Assembly: GCF_008033385.1 (NCBI RefSeq)
Contig: NZ_VOGY01000015.1
Coordinates: 1-59,524 of the forward strand
From: Algibacter pacificus
Lineage (GTDB): Bacteria; Bacteroidota; Bacteroidia; Flavobacteriales; Flavobacteriaceae
Length of the DNA stretch: 59,524 bases
Direction of reading: 5' to 3'
Shown here: in pieces, positions 25,431 to 34,963 of the stretch
Layout: the number at the start of each line of letters is the position of its first letter
Position numbering within the stretch: the first letter of the stretch is position 1
Made by a program: the position numbers and the translations under genes
Notes under the pieces: model-generated
Database searches by the model: none
What the model was told of the DNA's origin: nothing
Seen by the model: only the letters and a program-made list of their open reading frames with translations

Positions 25431-27404
25431 TTATTTGCCGCCTTGATTTTTAAAATTAGAGATTCCTTTTTCTAACCAAGCGTTGTATGTATCAACATCG
25501 GGTGTATAAGCAACGGGCTCTATAAGATTATCTTCATGATGATCCATCAAGACATACATGGGTTGTGTATTGGCTTTGTACTTAATGGTTTGTAATTCAC
25601 TCCACTTTTGTCCAATATATTTAAGCTTTTTACCTGGTTTTAATTTAGACTCTACAACTTCATCGTCTTTTAATTTACGCTTATCATCTACGTATAAAGA
25701 AATAAGAATGACATTATTTTTAAGTTTTTCTAATACTTGAGGTTTTACCCAAACATTTTGTTCCATCTTTCTACAGTTAACACAGGCGTGTCCAGTAAAA
25801 TCAATCATAACAGGTTTACCAACCTTTTTAGCATAAGCTAAGCCTTTATCATAATCGTTAAAAGCTAATATATCATGAGGCGGCATTATATGCGCTCCAT
25901 CGGGTAAATTTTCGTGGTTGTTAGATGATGCGTTACCAGAGCCTAGTTTGGTATAACCAACACCATAAGGCGATTCGCTATAATGTTGTGGTGGAGGAAA
26001 AGCGCTTATTAAATTTAATGGAGCGCCCCATAAACCAGGAATCATATAAATGGTAAAAGCTAATGATAGTAACCCTAAGCTAAGTCTTCCTACCGAGATA
26101 TGAGACAATGGCGAATCATGAGGTAGTTGTATTTTGCCAAATAAATACATGGCTAGAGTACCAAAAATGGCAATCCAAATAGCAATAAAAACTTCTCTTT
26201 CTAACCAATGTAGTTGTAAAACTAAATCGGCATTAGATAAAAATTTAAATGCTAAAGCAAGTTCTAAAAAGCCAAGCACTACTTTAACAGTATTTAGCCA
26301 ACCACCAGATTTTGGTAAAGAATTTAACCATCCAGGAAAAGCAGCAAATAAAGCAAACGGTAATGCGATAGCTAAAGAAAACCCTAACATACCCACTATT
26401 GGCCCCGATTGACTGCCACCTGAGGCGGCTTCAACCAGTAAAGTACCAACAATAGGGCCAGTACAAGAAAACGATACTATAGCTAAGGCTAAGGCCATAA
26501 AGAAAATGCCTATTAACCCGCCTCTATCTGCTTGCGAGTCTACTTTGTTAGCCCAAGAATTAGGTAACATAATTTCAAAAGCTCCTAAAAAAGAAGTTGC
26601 AAATATTATTAACAAAATAAAGAATACTAAATTAAACCAAACATTGGTAGATAATGCATTTAAAGCATCGGCACCAAAAATTAAACTTACTAAGGTGCCT
26701 AAAAGTACGTATATAACAATAATAGATACGCCATAAATAATGGCATTTTTAATACCAGCAGCTTTGTTTTTACTTTGTTTGGTAAAGAAACTAACCGTCA
26801 TAGGTATCATAGGGAATACGCAAGGTGTTAAAAGGGCGGCAAACCCAGAGAAAAAAGCTATGAAGAATATGCCCCATAATCCTTTTGATTCTTTTACGGG
26901 AGGCATTGATTCAGTGCTGCTTTCTATTGTTGTATTGGTGTTTTCTACACTGCTGCTAGTGTTGATGTTGAAAGTTAAGTCTACTTCTGTAGGAGGTAAA
27001 CACCTAGCATCATCACATACCATAAATTCTACGAAAGCTTGAATGCTTTCTACAGGTTCTGATACTTTTATTTTTTGTTTAAAAGCGGCCTTATTTTCAA
27101 AAAACTTAATCACCATATCAAACACAGGGTCATTAACAGAGTGTCCTATTTCTTCTAAGGTGTTTCCTATTAAGGTGATTTTACTATTAGCATCATCAAA
27201 CGTGAAAGTTGTAGCAATGGGGCCGCCTTCTGGTACGTTTTGTGAGTATAGATGCCAACCAGATTCAATTTGAGCTTCAGCAATTAAAATATATTCTGTA
27301 TCAGATAGCTTCTCTACAGATGCATTCCATTTTACGGGATCTACTATTTGCGCATTACTAAATAGGGAAAAGCATAAAGAGAGTATAAAAACTATTTTTT
27401 TCAT
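25431..27404 (-). CDS. dsbD: Thiol:disulfide interchange protein DsbD
   Basis: The 657-residue membrane protein has a signal peptide, then an N-terminal alpha domain with the redox pair [11 protein letters not shown] (Cys130, Cys135). An eight-helix transmembrane domain follows with its pair in [11 protein letters not shown] (Cys195) and [10 protein letters not shown] (Cys314). The C-terminal thioredoxin-like domain has [10 protein letters not shown] (Cys541, Cys544). All six catalytic cysteines of a complete DsbD are present. It carries electrons from cytoplasmic thioredoxin to periplasmic thiol proteins, here presumably the two TlpA-type neighbours. A free copy of its alpha domain is encoded 26 bases upstream. 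Confidence 0.93.
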   Translation of the reverse strand: MKKIVFILSLCFSLFSNAQIVDPVKWNASVEKLSDTEYILIAEAQIESGWHLYSQNVPEGGPIATTFTFDDANSKITLIGNTLEEIGHSVNDPVFDMVIKFFENKAAFKQKIKVSEPVESIQAFVEFMVCDDARCLPPTEVDLTFNINTSSSVENTNTTIESSTESMPPVKESKGLWGIFFIAFFSGFAALLTPCVFPMIPMTVSFFTKQSKNKAAGIKNAIIYGVSIIVIYVLLGTLVSLIFGADALNALSTNVWFNLVFFILLIIFATSFLGAFEIMLPNSWANKVDSQADRGGLIGIFFMALALAIVSFSCTGPIVGTLLVEAASGGSQSGPIVGMLGFSLAIALPFALFAAFPGWLNSLPKSGGWLNTVKVVLGFLELALAFKFLSNADLVLQLHWLEREVFIAIWIAIFGTLAMYLFGKIQLPHDSPLSHISVGRLSLGLLSLAFTIYMIPGLWGAPLNLISAFPPPQHYSESPYGVGYTKLGSGNASSNNHENLPDGAHIMPPHDILAFNDYDKGLAYAKKVGKPVMIDFTGHACVNCRKMEQNVWVKPQVLEKLKNNVILISLYVDDKRKLKDDEVVESKLKPGKKLKYIGQKWSELQTIKYKANTQPMYVLMDHHEDNLIEPVAYTPDVDTYNAWLEKGISNFKNQGGK

Positions 27405-27429
27405 ATAAAAAATTTAGTGCGAATAAAAA

Positions 27430-27876
27430 TTATTTAATAGTAAAGGAGAGTTCTTTTTCAGTTGGAGGTAAACATCTAGCATCATCACATACCATAAATT
27501 CAACAGTAGAATTAACTTTAAATGGTATTTTTCCTTTTAATTTAATACGTTGTTTGAAGACGGCTTGTAGCTCAAAAAATTTGATTTCCATATCAAAAAT
27601 TTTGTCATGAATGGTATGGCCTTTTTCTTCTTTGGTATTACCTTTTTTTAAGTAATAGCCATTGCTTTCAAAAGTAAAACTTGTAGCTATTGGACCACCT
27701 TCTGGTACTGTTTGCGAATATAAATGCCAATTTTCTTCAATAGTTGCTGTAGCAATTAATTCGTATTCTGAATCTGAAATTTTATTAACGCTTGTAGACC
27801 ATTTTACAGGTTCTAAAATTTGGGAGAAACTATTAGCAGAGCATACCAAAGCTAACAATATTAGTAATTTTTTCAT
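27430..27876 (-). CDS. Stand-alone DsbD alpha-like domain protein
   Basis: The 148-residue exported protein corresponds to the first 148 residues of the adjacent DsbD and nothing more. The signal peptide is followed by a PVKW strand, [14 protein letters not shown], and the redox pair [12 protein letters not shown] at the same positions (Cys130, Cys135). It looks like a tandem duplication of the DsbD N-terminal domain that became a separate periplasmic protein. It could relay electrons from membrane DsbD to more than one target, or serve as a spare acceptor domain. Both genes are in the same operon-like run. Confidence 0.85.
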   Translation of the reverse strand: MKKLLILLALVCSANSFSQILEPVKWSTSVNKISDSEYELIATATIEENWHLYSQTVPEGGPIATSFTFESNGYYLKKGNTKEEKGHTIHDKIFDMEIKFFELQAVFKQRIKLKGKIPFKVNSTVEFMVCDDARCLPPTEKELSFTIK

Positions 27877-27894
27877 AATTGTTTAATTGTTTTA

Positions 27895-27924
27895 AAAAGG
27901 GTTATGTTTTACGATAACCCTTTT
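27895..27924 (-). terminator. Hairpin after the M16 peptidase gene
   Basis: A perfect 11-bp stem AAAAGGGTTAT/ATAACCCTTTT with an 8-base loop lies in the 130-base gap between the peptidase gene and the DsbD-alpha gene. It may reduce, rather than stop, read-through. Confidence 0.6.
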
Positions 27925-28006
27925 GATCCTCTTTCTTAGATTTAAAATAAATTTATTGACTGACTAACTCAAAAAATCACACCAAAACAAGTGTTTAAAA
28001 GAAAGA

Positions 28007-30805
28007 TTATAAATTATTGTTAGGTTTAAATACTATTTCAAAAAACTTTCCTTGGTTTTGCAATTTTTTTGCTAGTACTTGGATGTCTTTAGTGGTTATG
28101 TTGTTTATAACGTCTTCAAAGTTTTTAGGATTGTTCATGTTGTACCCATCTCTATAAAACGTTGTTAATAAAGCCATATCGTAACCGTTATTGCTTTTAG
28201 ATTGCTCTCTTGATTTTTTATAACTAGTAAGGGTTTTATCTAAATCTTCTTGTTTAATATTACCTGTAGCTATTTTAGATAATTCGTTATGAACAATATC
28301 AATAAGTTTTTCAGCTAACTCTGGGTTGCAATCAAAATTGACAGATAAATATGATAAAACTTTAGGTTCTTTGGTTAAAAACGCCCCAGCTCTTGGACTG
28401 TAAACCCCACCTTCTTCTTCACGTAATGTTTCTGTTAATCTTAATTGCATGATAGCACCTAAAGCTTTGGTTGCATAATTGTTTTTTACGCTGTAGTCAT
28501 TAGCTATTTTAAATGCTATGTTAACATTGGTTTTAGGGTCTTCCATAGGAAGGAATATATCTTCATCTACATTGTTGCTTGCCCATGGTTGCGATACATC
28601 TTTAAAGGCTTCGGTATCTGTTGTTGTTGGTAAGCTTGCAATATATTTTGATAAAAGAGGCTCTAATTGTTCTGCTTTAACATCGCCTACAATAAAAAAC
28701 TCAAAATCTGCAGGATTAGCAAATCGGTCTTTATACACAGATTTTATTTTGTTAAAAGAAATTTCATTTACATAATCTTGATTAAAAATTCTTTTTCTAG
28801 GATTGCTATTACCGTACAGGGTAGTTGTAATGCTGTCTTTCATTTGCTCACCAATATCCTTGCTTCTTTTAATTAAGTAATTAGATATGTTGCCTTGAAG
28901 CACTTGAAAAGCTTGTTCATCAAAACGAGGTTTAACAAAGTATAAGTGGGCTAGTTGCAGCATGGTTTCTACATCTTTAGTCGTAGAAGCTCCTTTAAGG
29001 TTTTCTGTGGTTTCTCCTATACTCGGTGTCATTGAAGCTGATTTTCCTGCTAAAATTTTTGGTAGTTCTGTTGCTGAAAATTCACCTAAACCAGACATTT
29101 GAATTAAGTTACCTGCTAGGTTAGCAGATGGTAAATCTTCATCTTTTATTAATGAATTACCACCATGACTTATAGCATTAAAGGCAACTGTGTTTTTTTG
29201 CTTGTTGGCAAATTTATAATGTATTTTAATGCCATTGCTTAAGGTATAAGTTGTAGAACCAATAGCTTCATTTTTTTCGATACTTACTATGCTTCCTTCC
29301 TTTATATCTAATCCTGAAATTAGAGTTTTACCTTCAAACTCTTCAGTATAAGGCGTAAGGTTAGGATTATTTTCAACCGCGTTGATAATTTTATAAGCTT
29401 GCTTTTCTGTTAAATTATTTTGTCCTTCTACACCTGTAACATTTAAAAATCTATTCTTTTCAGTATAAAGTCTTTTTATGGTGTTGTGTAAATCTTCTGG
29501 AGAAAATGTAGTAAATAGTTGTTTAGCTATTTCATATTCTTTTTCAATATCAGCTATGGTTTTGTTATTTAGGTAGTTGTCTTTGATGATGTTAATTAAG
29601 CTACCGTGTGTTTTATCATCTTTTTTAGCTATTTGAGTTTCATAATGGTTTGAAAATTTTTTAATAGTTCTATCAATTTCTGAAGATGTAAAACCAAATT
29701 TAACAGCTCTATAAACTTCTGTTAGCACTTCAGCGAAGGCTTCTTGTTGCGCTCCTAGTTTAGGGCTTATTGTCATGCTAAAAACATTATTAGCTTTGGA
29801 TAATGAATTGTACCTTAAATTAGCACCTAAAAAATGAGCATCTGGTTTTTGAGCTACTTCGCTTATTCTTGCAGAGAGCATATTGGTTACCATGGATTCT
29901 AATAAAGCGTTCTTTAAATCTTTAACAGTTTCGTCATTTAAAGATTTTTTATGGCGAATACCAAAATTTATCATAGCGGTAGATATTTCTTTATCCATAC
30001 CTAAGCTATATAGCATATCTTCGTTTTCTGGTATTTCAACAATAAAACGCTCTCTTGGATTTTCAACGGCTGGTATTTTAGAAAAAAGCGCTTTTATTTT
30101 GGCTTCAATAGTATTAACATCAAAATCACCTACTACAGCAATGGCTTGTAAGTCTGTTCTATACCAGTCGTGATAAAAATCTCTTAAAGCTTTGTATTCA
30201 AAATTCTCGACAATACTCATTAAGCCAATGGGTAATCTGTCGGCATATTTTGAATGGTTAAAAGTTATTGGTAGTGATGTTTGAAACAAGCGCATTTGTC
30301 CGTTTTGGCGTGTACGCCATTCTTCTTTAATTACGCCTCTTTCTGCATCAATTTCTTCATCAGTTAATAATAAATAGTTACACCAATCATGTAATACTAA
30401 TAAACCTTGATCTATTAATTCTGGAGTCGTTGGAACATTATTAATGTTATAAACGGTTTCATCAAAACTTGTATAAGCATTTATATCTCTACCAAATACT
30501 AAACCTTTTTCTTGAAACGTATTAAGTATGCCTTTACCTTTAAAATTTTCGGTTCCATTAAAGGCCATGTGCTCTAAAAAGTGTGCCAATCCTTGTTGGT
30601 CATCATTTTCTAAAACAGAACCTACATTTTGAATTATATAATAACTAGCCGCGTTTTTTACAACATCTGTACTTTTTATATAGTATACTAGTCCGTTTGG
30701 TAACACGCCTTTTTTTATGGTTTTATCTACCGGTATTGGGGCAGATAAATTTTGGGCAAAAAGGTTTATGCTTAATAGTAGGCATAAAGCTGATAATTTT
30801 TTCAT
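28007..30805 (-). CDS. M16-family zinc metallopeptidase, two-domain
   Basis: The 932-residue protein has a signal peptide (about 1-18) and two M16 halves. The first half holds the inverted zinc motif HFLEH (His75, Glu78, His79), with the third ligand Glu155 seventy-six residues on, in EERGVIKEEW context. This half should therefore be active. The second half (about 480-932) lacks the motif, as in pitrilysin/PqqL-like single-chain enzymes. It is expected in the periplasm and cleaves short peptides held in its chamber. In this cluster it probably trims an imported peptide or conjugate. It is downstream of the first TlpA-type gene. Confidence 0.92.
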   Translation of the reverse strand: MKKLSALCLLLSINLFAQNLSAPIPVDKTIKKGVLPNGLVYYIKSTDVVKNAASYYIIQNVGSVLENDDQQGLAHFLEHMAFNGTENFKGKGILNTFQEKGLVFGRDINAYTSFDETVYNINNVPTTPELIDQGLLVLHDWCNYLLLTDEEIDAERGVIKEEWRTRQNGQMRLFQTSLPITFNHSKYADRLPIGLMSIVENFEYKALRDFYHDWYRTDLQAIAVVGDFDVNTIEAKIKALFSKIPAVENPRERFIVEIPENEDMLYSLGMDKEISTAMINFGIRHKKSLNDETVKDLKNALLESMVTNMLSARISEVAQKPDAHFLGANLRYNSLSKANNVFSMTISPKLGAQQEAFAEVLTEVYRAVKFGFTSSEIDRTIKKFSNHYETQIAKKDDKTHGSLINIIKDNYLNNKTIADIEKEYEIAKQLFTTFSPEDLHNTIKRLYTEKNRFLNVTGVEGQNNLTEKQAYKIINAVENNPNLTPYTEEFEGKTLISGLDIKEGSIVSIEKNEAIGSTTYTLSNGIKIHYKFANKQKNTVAFNAISHGGNSLIKDEDLPSANLAGNLIQMSGLGEFSATELPKILAGKSASMTPSIGETTENLKGASTTKDVETMLQLAHLYFVKPRFDEQAFQVLQGNISNYLIKRSKDIGEQMKDSITTTLYGNSNPRKRIFNQDYVNEISFNKIKSVYKDRFANPADFEFFIVGDVKAEQLEPLLSKYIASLPTTTDTEAFKDVSQPWASNNVDEDIFLPMEDPKTNVNIAFKIANDYSVKNNYATKALGAIMQLRLTETLREEEGGVYSPRAGAFLTKEPKVLSYLSVNFDCNPELAEKLIDIVHNELSKIATGNIKQEDLDKTLTSYKKSREQSKSNNGYDMALLTTFYRDGYNMNNPKNFEDVINNITTKDIQVLAKKLQNQGKFFEIVFKPNNNL

Positions 30806-30882
30806 GTTTAGTTTTTTATATGTTTATTATAAGGTAGACGTAATAATTTTTATTTACCCCTATTAATAAAATGTTAATTTAT

Positions 30883-32262
30883 TTAAATTTGAAGGGTGTT
30901 AAAAAGTTCTATCAGTTTTTCATCAGAAGGTCTAGGTGCATTATTATCAACAATGTTGCCCTTGGGGTCTAGAAGAATAAATTTTGGAATGCCTTTTATA
31001 ATATAATCTTTTATAAAATCTGACTGAAAATTATTATCAGCTATTAATTGAATACCTCCAAGCGCTTCTTCTTTAATCATGTTTTTCCATTTTTTATGAT
31101 TTTGGGGTTTATCTAGCGATATACTCACAAAATGAATGTTTTTGTTATGATATTTTTTTTCTATTTTCTTTAAAAATGGGGTTTCTTTTCTACAAGGGGC
31201 GCACCATGTAGCCCATACGTCTATATATACATATTTGCCTTTTAAATCTTCTAAAGAGGTGGTGTCTCCATTATAGTTTTCATAATTATAGAATTTTGGT
31301 GATGGATTTCCTGGTTCAACCTGTTTTAGTTTTTTATAGTACTCTTCAATTATTTTTAATTGTTCTTTATCAGTATTAGCTTTTTTAAACGCGTTATAAT
31401 AATCATCTAAATGTTTTGTAATAGTGATAGCAAAAGTGGCACCTTTTTTCGATAAATTGTTTTTAATAGATTCGCTTGGAATTTTTGCATAAGTTATTAA
31501 AGCCGCAATATCTTTTGGTACAGATTCTGTTTCACTAAATTTTTCGGCTTCTTTGGTGTAGTGTTTTGCTACTAAATATTGATATGTTTTGTATAACCAA
31601 TAATCTTTTTCATTATTATAATCGATATTTTTTAGAGAGGCTAAAAACTCATCAGAAACTTTAAAATCAGGATTTTTTGTATATATTTTATGAAATCTTT
31701 CATAATAGTTTAGGGCATACAAATAGTTATATTCAATGTCTTTTTCTTGAAAGGTTTTAAACTTAGAGGGTAATTCATCATTACTCGCAACTAAATTTGT
31801 TTTTAATGATTTTAATGCATCCATTTTTTTTGCAAAAGCAGATTCTTCTAAGAGGTAGAAGTTTTCATACCCTGTAAATTGTTTCACATGCTCGTCTGTA
31901 TATTTTATAAAATTATTTTCAATAGATCCATTGCCACTCGTTGAAAATGTGCTATCAATATTTTCTGTGTTTGCAGTAATAGATAAATCGAAACCTTTAT
32001 CTAAGTAGAGAGATATTTTTTTATTACTATATTTAAAATCGTAATAGCCTTGAACAAGATCTAGAGTGTCTAAAAAACTGCCATCTTCATTAATTTTTAA
32101 AGTATAGCTATATGTTTTTTTTAAGCTATTTGCAATCATAATGGCACCAGAATTAGCCCCATCAAGTTTTCCTTTTACGATGGCGTAATTTATTGTTGGC
32201 TTTTGCTTTTCGCAAGATATAAATGTGATTAGTGATAATAGGGCGTAAAAAATTTTTTTCAT
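30883..32262 (-). CDS. TlpA-like thioredoxin lipoprotein with DUF4369-type N-terminus
   Basis: The 459-residue lipoprotein (lipobox FISC, Cys17) has a beta-rich N-terminal domain like DUF4369 (about 25-115) and a long helical middle. A C-terminal TlpA/ResA-type thioredoxin domain (about 320-459) follows, with VWATWCAPCRKE (Cys354, Cys357) and the cis-Pro segment IKGIPKFILLD. It should reduce disulfides at the periplasmic side of a membrane, with electrons from DsbD. It lies 77 bases upstream of the M16 gene. A second protein of similar design is encoded at 32642. Confidence 0.88.
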   Translation of the reverse strand: MKKIFYALLSLITFISCEKQKPTINYAIVKGKLDGANSGAIMIANSLKKTYSYTLKINEDGSFLDTLDLVQGYYDFKYSNKKISLYLDKGFDLSITANTENIDSTFSTSGNGSIENNFIKYTDEHVKQFTGYENFYLLEESAFAKKMDALKSLKTNLVASNDELPSKFKTFQEKDIEYNYLYALNYYERFHKIYTKNPDFKVSDEFLASLKNIDYNNEKDYWLYKTYQYLVAKHYTKEAEKFSETESVPKDIAALITYAKIPSESIKNNLSKKGATFAITITKHLDDYYNAFKKANTDKEQLKIIEEYYKKLKQVEPGNPSPKFYNYENYNGDTTSLEDLKGKYVYIDVWATWCAPCRKETPFLKKIEKKYHNKNIHFVSISLDKPQNHKKWKNMIKEEALGGIQLIADNNFQSDFIKDYIIKGIPKFILLDPKGNIVDNNAPRPSDEKLIELFNTLQI

Positions 32263-32641
32263 GGTAATAATTTTTATTTGTGTTTATTATATGTGCTTTT
32301 TAGAAAAGATAATCCAATCTCTTCAAGTAGTTTCTATGTATAATATTGGGTATTTGGGTTAATGATGGGTAAAAGGACGTGTTCTTGAAACTCTAAAAAT
32401 TTCAATCAAACTCAAGTGTTAAGTACAAAATATTTTACAATTCATTTTATAATAATTCATAAACTGAGGTATACCTTATATTCCAATTTAAATTAGCCAT
32501 TGGTATTGGTGGGGCTATAATTTCCTTCTAATTACTTTTTAGTTGGAATATTGATACGGATTATACGCTACACTTTTGTTACTAGTTTTTATTCGTATTA
32601 AAAGTTTAATGATTTAGAGTTTTAATTACATTAGGAATTTT
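32263..32641. other. 379-base gap between the two TlpA-type genes
   Basis: No gene or RNA is recognisable here. The stretch is very AT-rich, and neither a clear terminator nor a perfect TAnnTTTG promoter is visible on the minus strand. It divides the cluster into a SusC-side block and a DsbD-side block, which could be separately transcribed. Confidence 0.5.
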
Positions 32642-33883
32642 TTATTTATCAAACTTATTTTCATAAAGCGCTATAAGCTTAGCATCCATCCATGAGCCAC
32701 GCATATTTCTAGTTACAATATATCCAGATGGATCAATTAAGATGCACGTAGGGATACCTTGAAAATTGTACAGTTTATTTAATTCTCCGTTAAAGGCTTT
32801 CAAGTCTGAAACTTGTAACCAAGGCATTTTTTCTTCTTCAATTGCTTCTAGCCATTTTTCTTTATGCTCATCCATTGATATGCTTATAACTTCAAATCCT
32901 GAAGGATGAAAGGCTTTGTAAGCTTCTTTTAAGTGAGGAATGTCGGCACGACAAGGTCCGCACCAAGAGGCCCAAAATTCTAGCAAAACATATTTACCTT
33001 TGCCAACATGGTCTGACAGTTTAACCTGGTTTCCTTGGTGATCTTTAAAATTGAAATCAATAAATTTAGCTCCCTTAGCTGAAGCCATAACCCTTGTGGC
33101 CTCGGTTTTAAAGTTGGCAAAAGCTTGACTTTCTTTAATTTCTGAAGAAAAATTATTTATAATAGTTTCAATTTCATTAAAATTAAATTTATTCAACCTG
33201 TTTTTTGCTACGGCAAGACCAACATAGTTATTCTTGTTTTTTGAAATAAATGTGATAATGTTTTCCTTGGCTTTTGCAGCGGAAGCATCAATCTCTTGAA
33301 TTATACTAATCCCTTCGCTTATGGGGCCTTTTACTGCACCATCTTTAGGGTTTAAATAAGCAATGTATTTGTCCCTAAAAAGATTTGAGCGCTTTTGGTC
33401 TAAAATATTTTGGGTGTTTTTAAAATCCATAAACTGATCATGTGATTTAGAACCAGATACGTTTACCGTTTTATAGGCCAAAGGGTTTTTATATAATTCG
33501 GAATAGCTATTTGGTAATAAATTTAGGTCTGCCTGTAATGAAATGTTTGAATTTTCTAAAAACAGTTGAAAACTTGGTTGATATGGAGGTCTGCTATTTT
33601 TCTTTTTTTTGTTTCTTAAAAAAGTAAGCGTGTATAAGGAAGGGGTTTCAACCCTTCCTTTAAACACAAATTTTCCTTGCTGAGTTTTTACACTGTCTAA
33701 AGGAGATTGTGCCCCCTTGAGACTGAGCTGTACCCAGATATCCTTACTTAAGTTTTTTAATTCTCCATTAATCACAAAAGAGTCTTTGGTGGAGGCTACT
33801 GCTTCTGCGGTGGTTATTTGTGCAGACCATAGCAGGTTAAAAAAAACTAAAGCTGTTATATTTATTAATTTGATTAATTGCAT
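32642..33883 (-). CDS. TlpA-like thioredoxin protein, second copy
   Basis: The 413-residue exported protein has a signal peptide (about 1-26), a DUF4369-like N-terminal beta domain (about 35-125) and a helical middle. The C-terminal TlpA-type thioredoxin domain carries FWASWCGPCRAD (Cys308, Cys311) and the cis-Pro segment FQGIPTCILIDPSG. An extra Cys sits right after the cis-Pro. It differs from the other TlpA-type protein in its N-terminus and active-site dipeptide (GP versus AP), so the two may reduce different substrates. It starts only 10 bases after the DUF4465 gene's stop. Confidence 0.88.
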   Translation of the reverse strand: MQLIKLINITALVFFNLLWSAQITTAEAVASTKDSFVINGELKNLSKDIWVQLSLKGAQSPLDSVKTQQGKFVFKGRVETPSLYTLTFLRNKKKKNSRPPYQPSFQLFLENSNISLQADLNLLPNSYSELYKNPLAYKTVNVSGSKSHDQFMDFKNTQNILDQKRSNLFRDKYIAYLNPKDGAVKGPISEGISIIQEIDASAAKAKENIITFISKNKNNYVGLAVAKNRLNKFNFNEIETIINNFSSEIKESQAFANFKTEATRVMASAKGAKFIDFNFKDHQGNQVKLSDHVGKGKYVLLEFWASWCGPCRADIPHLKEAYKAFHPSGFEVISISMDEHKEKWLEAIEEEKMPWLQVSDLKAFNGELNKLYNFQGIPTCILIDPSGYIVTRNMRGSWMDAKLIALYENKFDK

Positions 33884-33893
33884 AATTATGACT

Positions 33894-34946
33894 TTAATTT
33901 GTTAAACGAATACCATCCAAACAAAATGTAGGATCATAAACCATTGATCCAGATCCATCTGTATAAGAGGATGATATTCTAAATAATACTTTATCTACTT
34001 CTCCTAAGGAAGTTAAATCAACTTTGGTCCAATCATTTAAAATGAAATCGTACTCAGGATGTTCTGGATCTGTATTAGGTAAAGCTGCTAAATAAAAATC
34101 AACATCTCCCGTAAGTGTTTCATTTAAATAGCCTTCTATTTTAAGCTTTATATAGCCCGTTGATAGCGCATTATATGCTGTAATGGAATCGTTTATTGCT
34201 TCAGCTTCAGTGCCACCAGCGTTTCGTGTAGCTTCGGCAGCCGTAGCACCAGCCTCTCTTTTGGCTAATTCAGCATGACTACTTAGTCGAACTGCATTTG
34301 ATCCATTAGGCGCAGGTAAGGTAAAGCGACCATAACGACTTGCTGAGGTATTAGGGTTTTGAATATTTCTCACCTTGGCGCCATCAATAGTGTAGGATTG
34401 TGTTTCTGTGTCAAATGTGCCAGAATAAATAGAACCGTAGGAAGCTAGTAAATAGTTATAGGTAGTATTTGCTACCAGTATATGTTCAACGGTTGCAGGA
34501 GCGCTTAGTGTAAAGTAAGCATCCTCTCCATCTGCACGTCCTACCAAATAATTTTCAGTTCTATTGGGTCTAACGGTTGTTACACTAAAGGCTGTAGAAT
34601 CAATTGAAGCCTGCTTTTCAGCTGGTGTAATTCCTCCTGCTGGGGCAAAATCTGGACTTAAGTTCCATGGATAAGAACGCCAGTTTTTATTAGAGAGTGC
34701 AAATCCACTATAAGACCCACTACCACCAGCTGAAACATTTACGGTGATTACACCCGATTCATCATCTCCAGTTGTAAAGGGAGTGTTAGGAATGTTATAA
34801 GTAAATCTATCTAATTCAAGCTCATTAAAAGTAATATCATTAGGATAAGGAACTTTTAATTCTATACTATCATCTGCGCAAGAATATAAGCCAAGTAAGC
34901 ATGTTAAAATAGCTGCAATTTGTATATGTTTTTGTATGAATTTCAT
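33894..34946 (-). CDS. DUF4465 surface lipoprotein
   Basis: The 350-residue lipoprotein (lipobox YSC, Cys23) has DUF4465 hallmarks: GFALSNKNWRS near 81, YFTLSAP, VANTTYNYLL, then GDVDFYLAALPN, DWTKVDLTSLGEVDKVLFRIS and a C-terminal FCLDGI. A roughly 43-residue Ala/Glu-rich, probably helical insertion (about 220-262) interrupts the beta-rich domain. Genes of this type often accompany TonB receptors. I recall, without certainty, that DUF4465-type lipoproteins include cobalamin binders. It is probably the ligand-binding surface partner of the SusCD pair next to it. Confidence 0.8.
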   Translation of the reverse strand: MKFIQKHIQIAAILTCLLGLYSCADDSIELKVPYPNDITFNELELDRFTYNIPNTPFTTGDDESGVITVNVSAGGSGSYSGFALSNKNWRSYPWNLSPDFAPAGGITPAEKQASIDSTAFSVTTVRPNRTENYLVGRADGEDAYFTLSAPATVEHILVANTTYNYLLASYGSIYSGTFDTETQSYTIDGAKVRNIQNPNTSASRYGRFTLPAPNGSNAVRLSSHAELAKREAGATAAEATRNAGGTEAEAINDSITAYNALSTGYIKLKIEGYLNETLTGDVDFYLAALPNTDPEHPEYDFILNDWTKVDLTSLGEVDKVLFRISSSYTDGSGSMVYDPTFCLDGIRLTN

Positions 34947-34963
34947 ATTCGTTTTGGTTTAAA

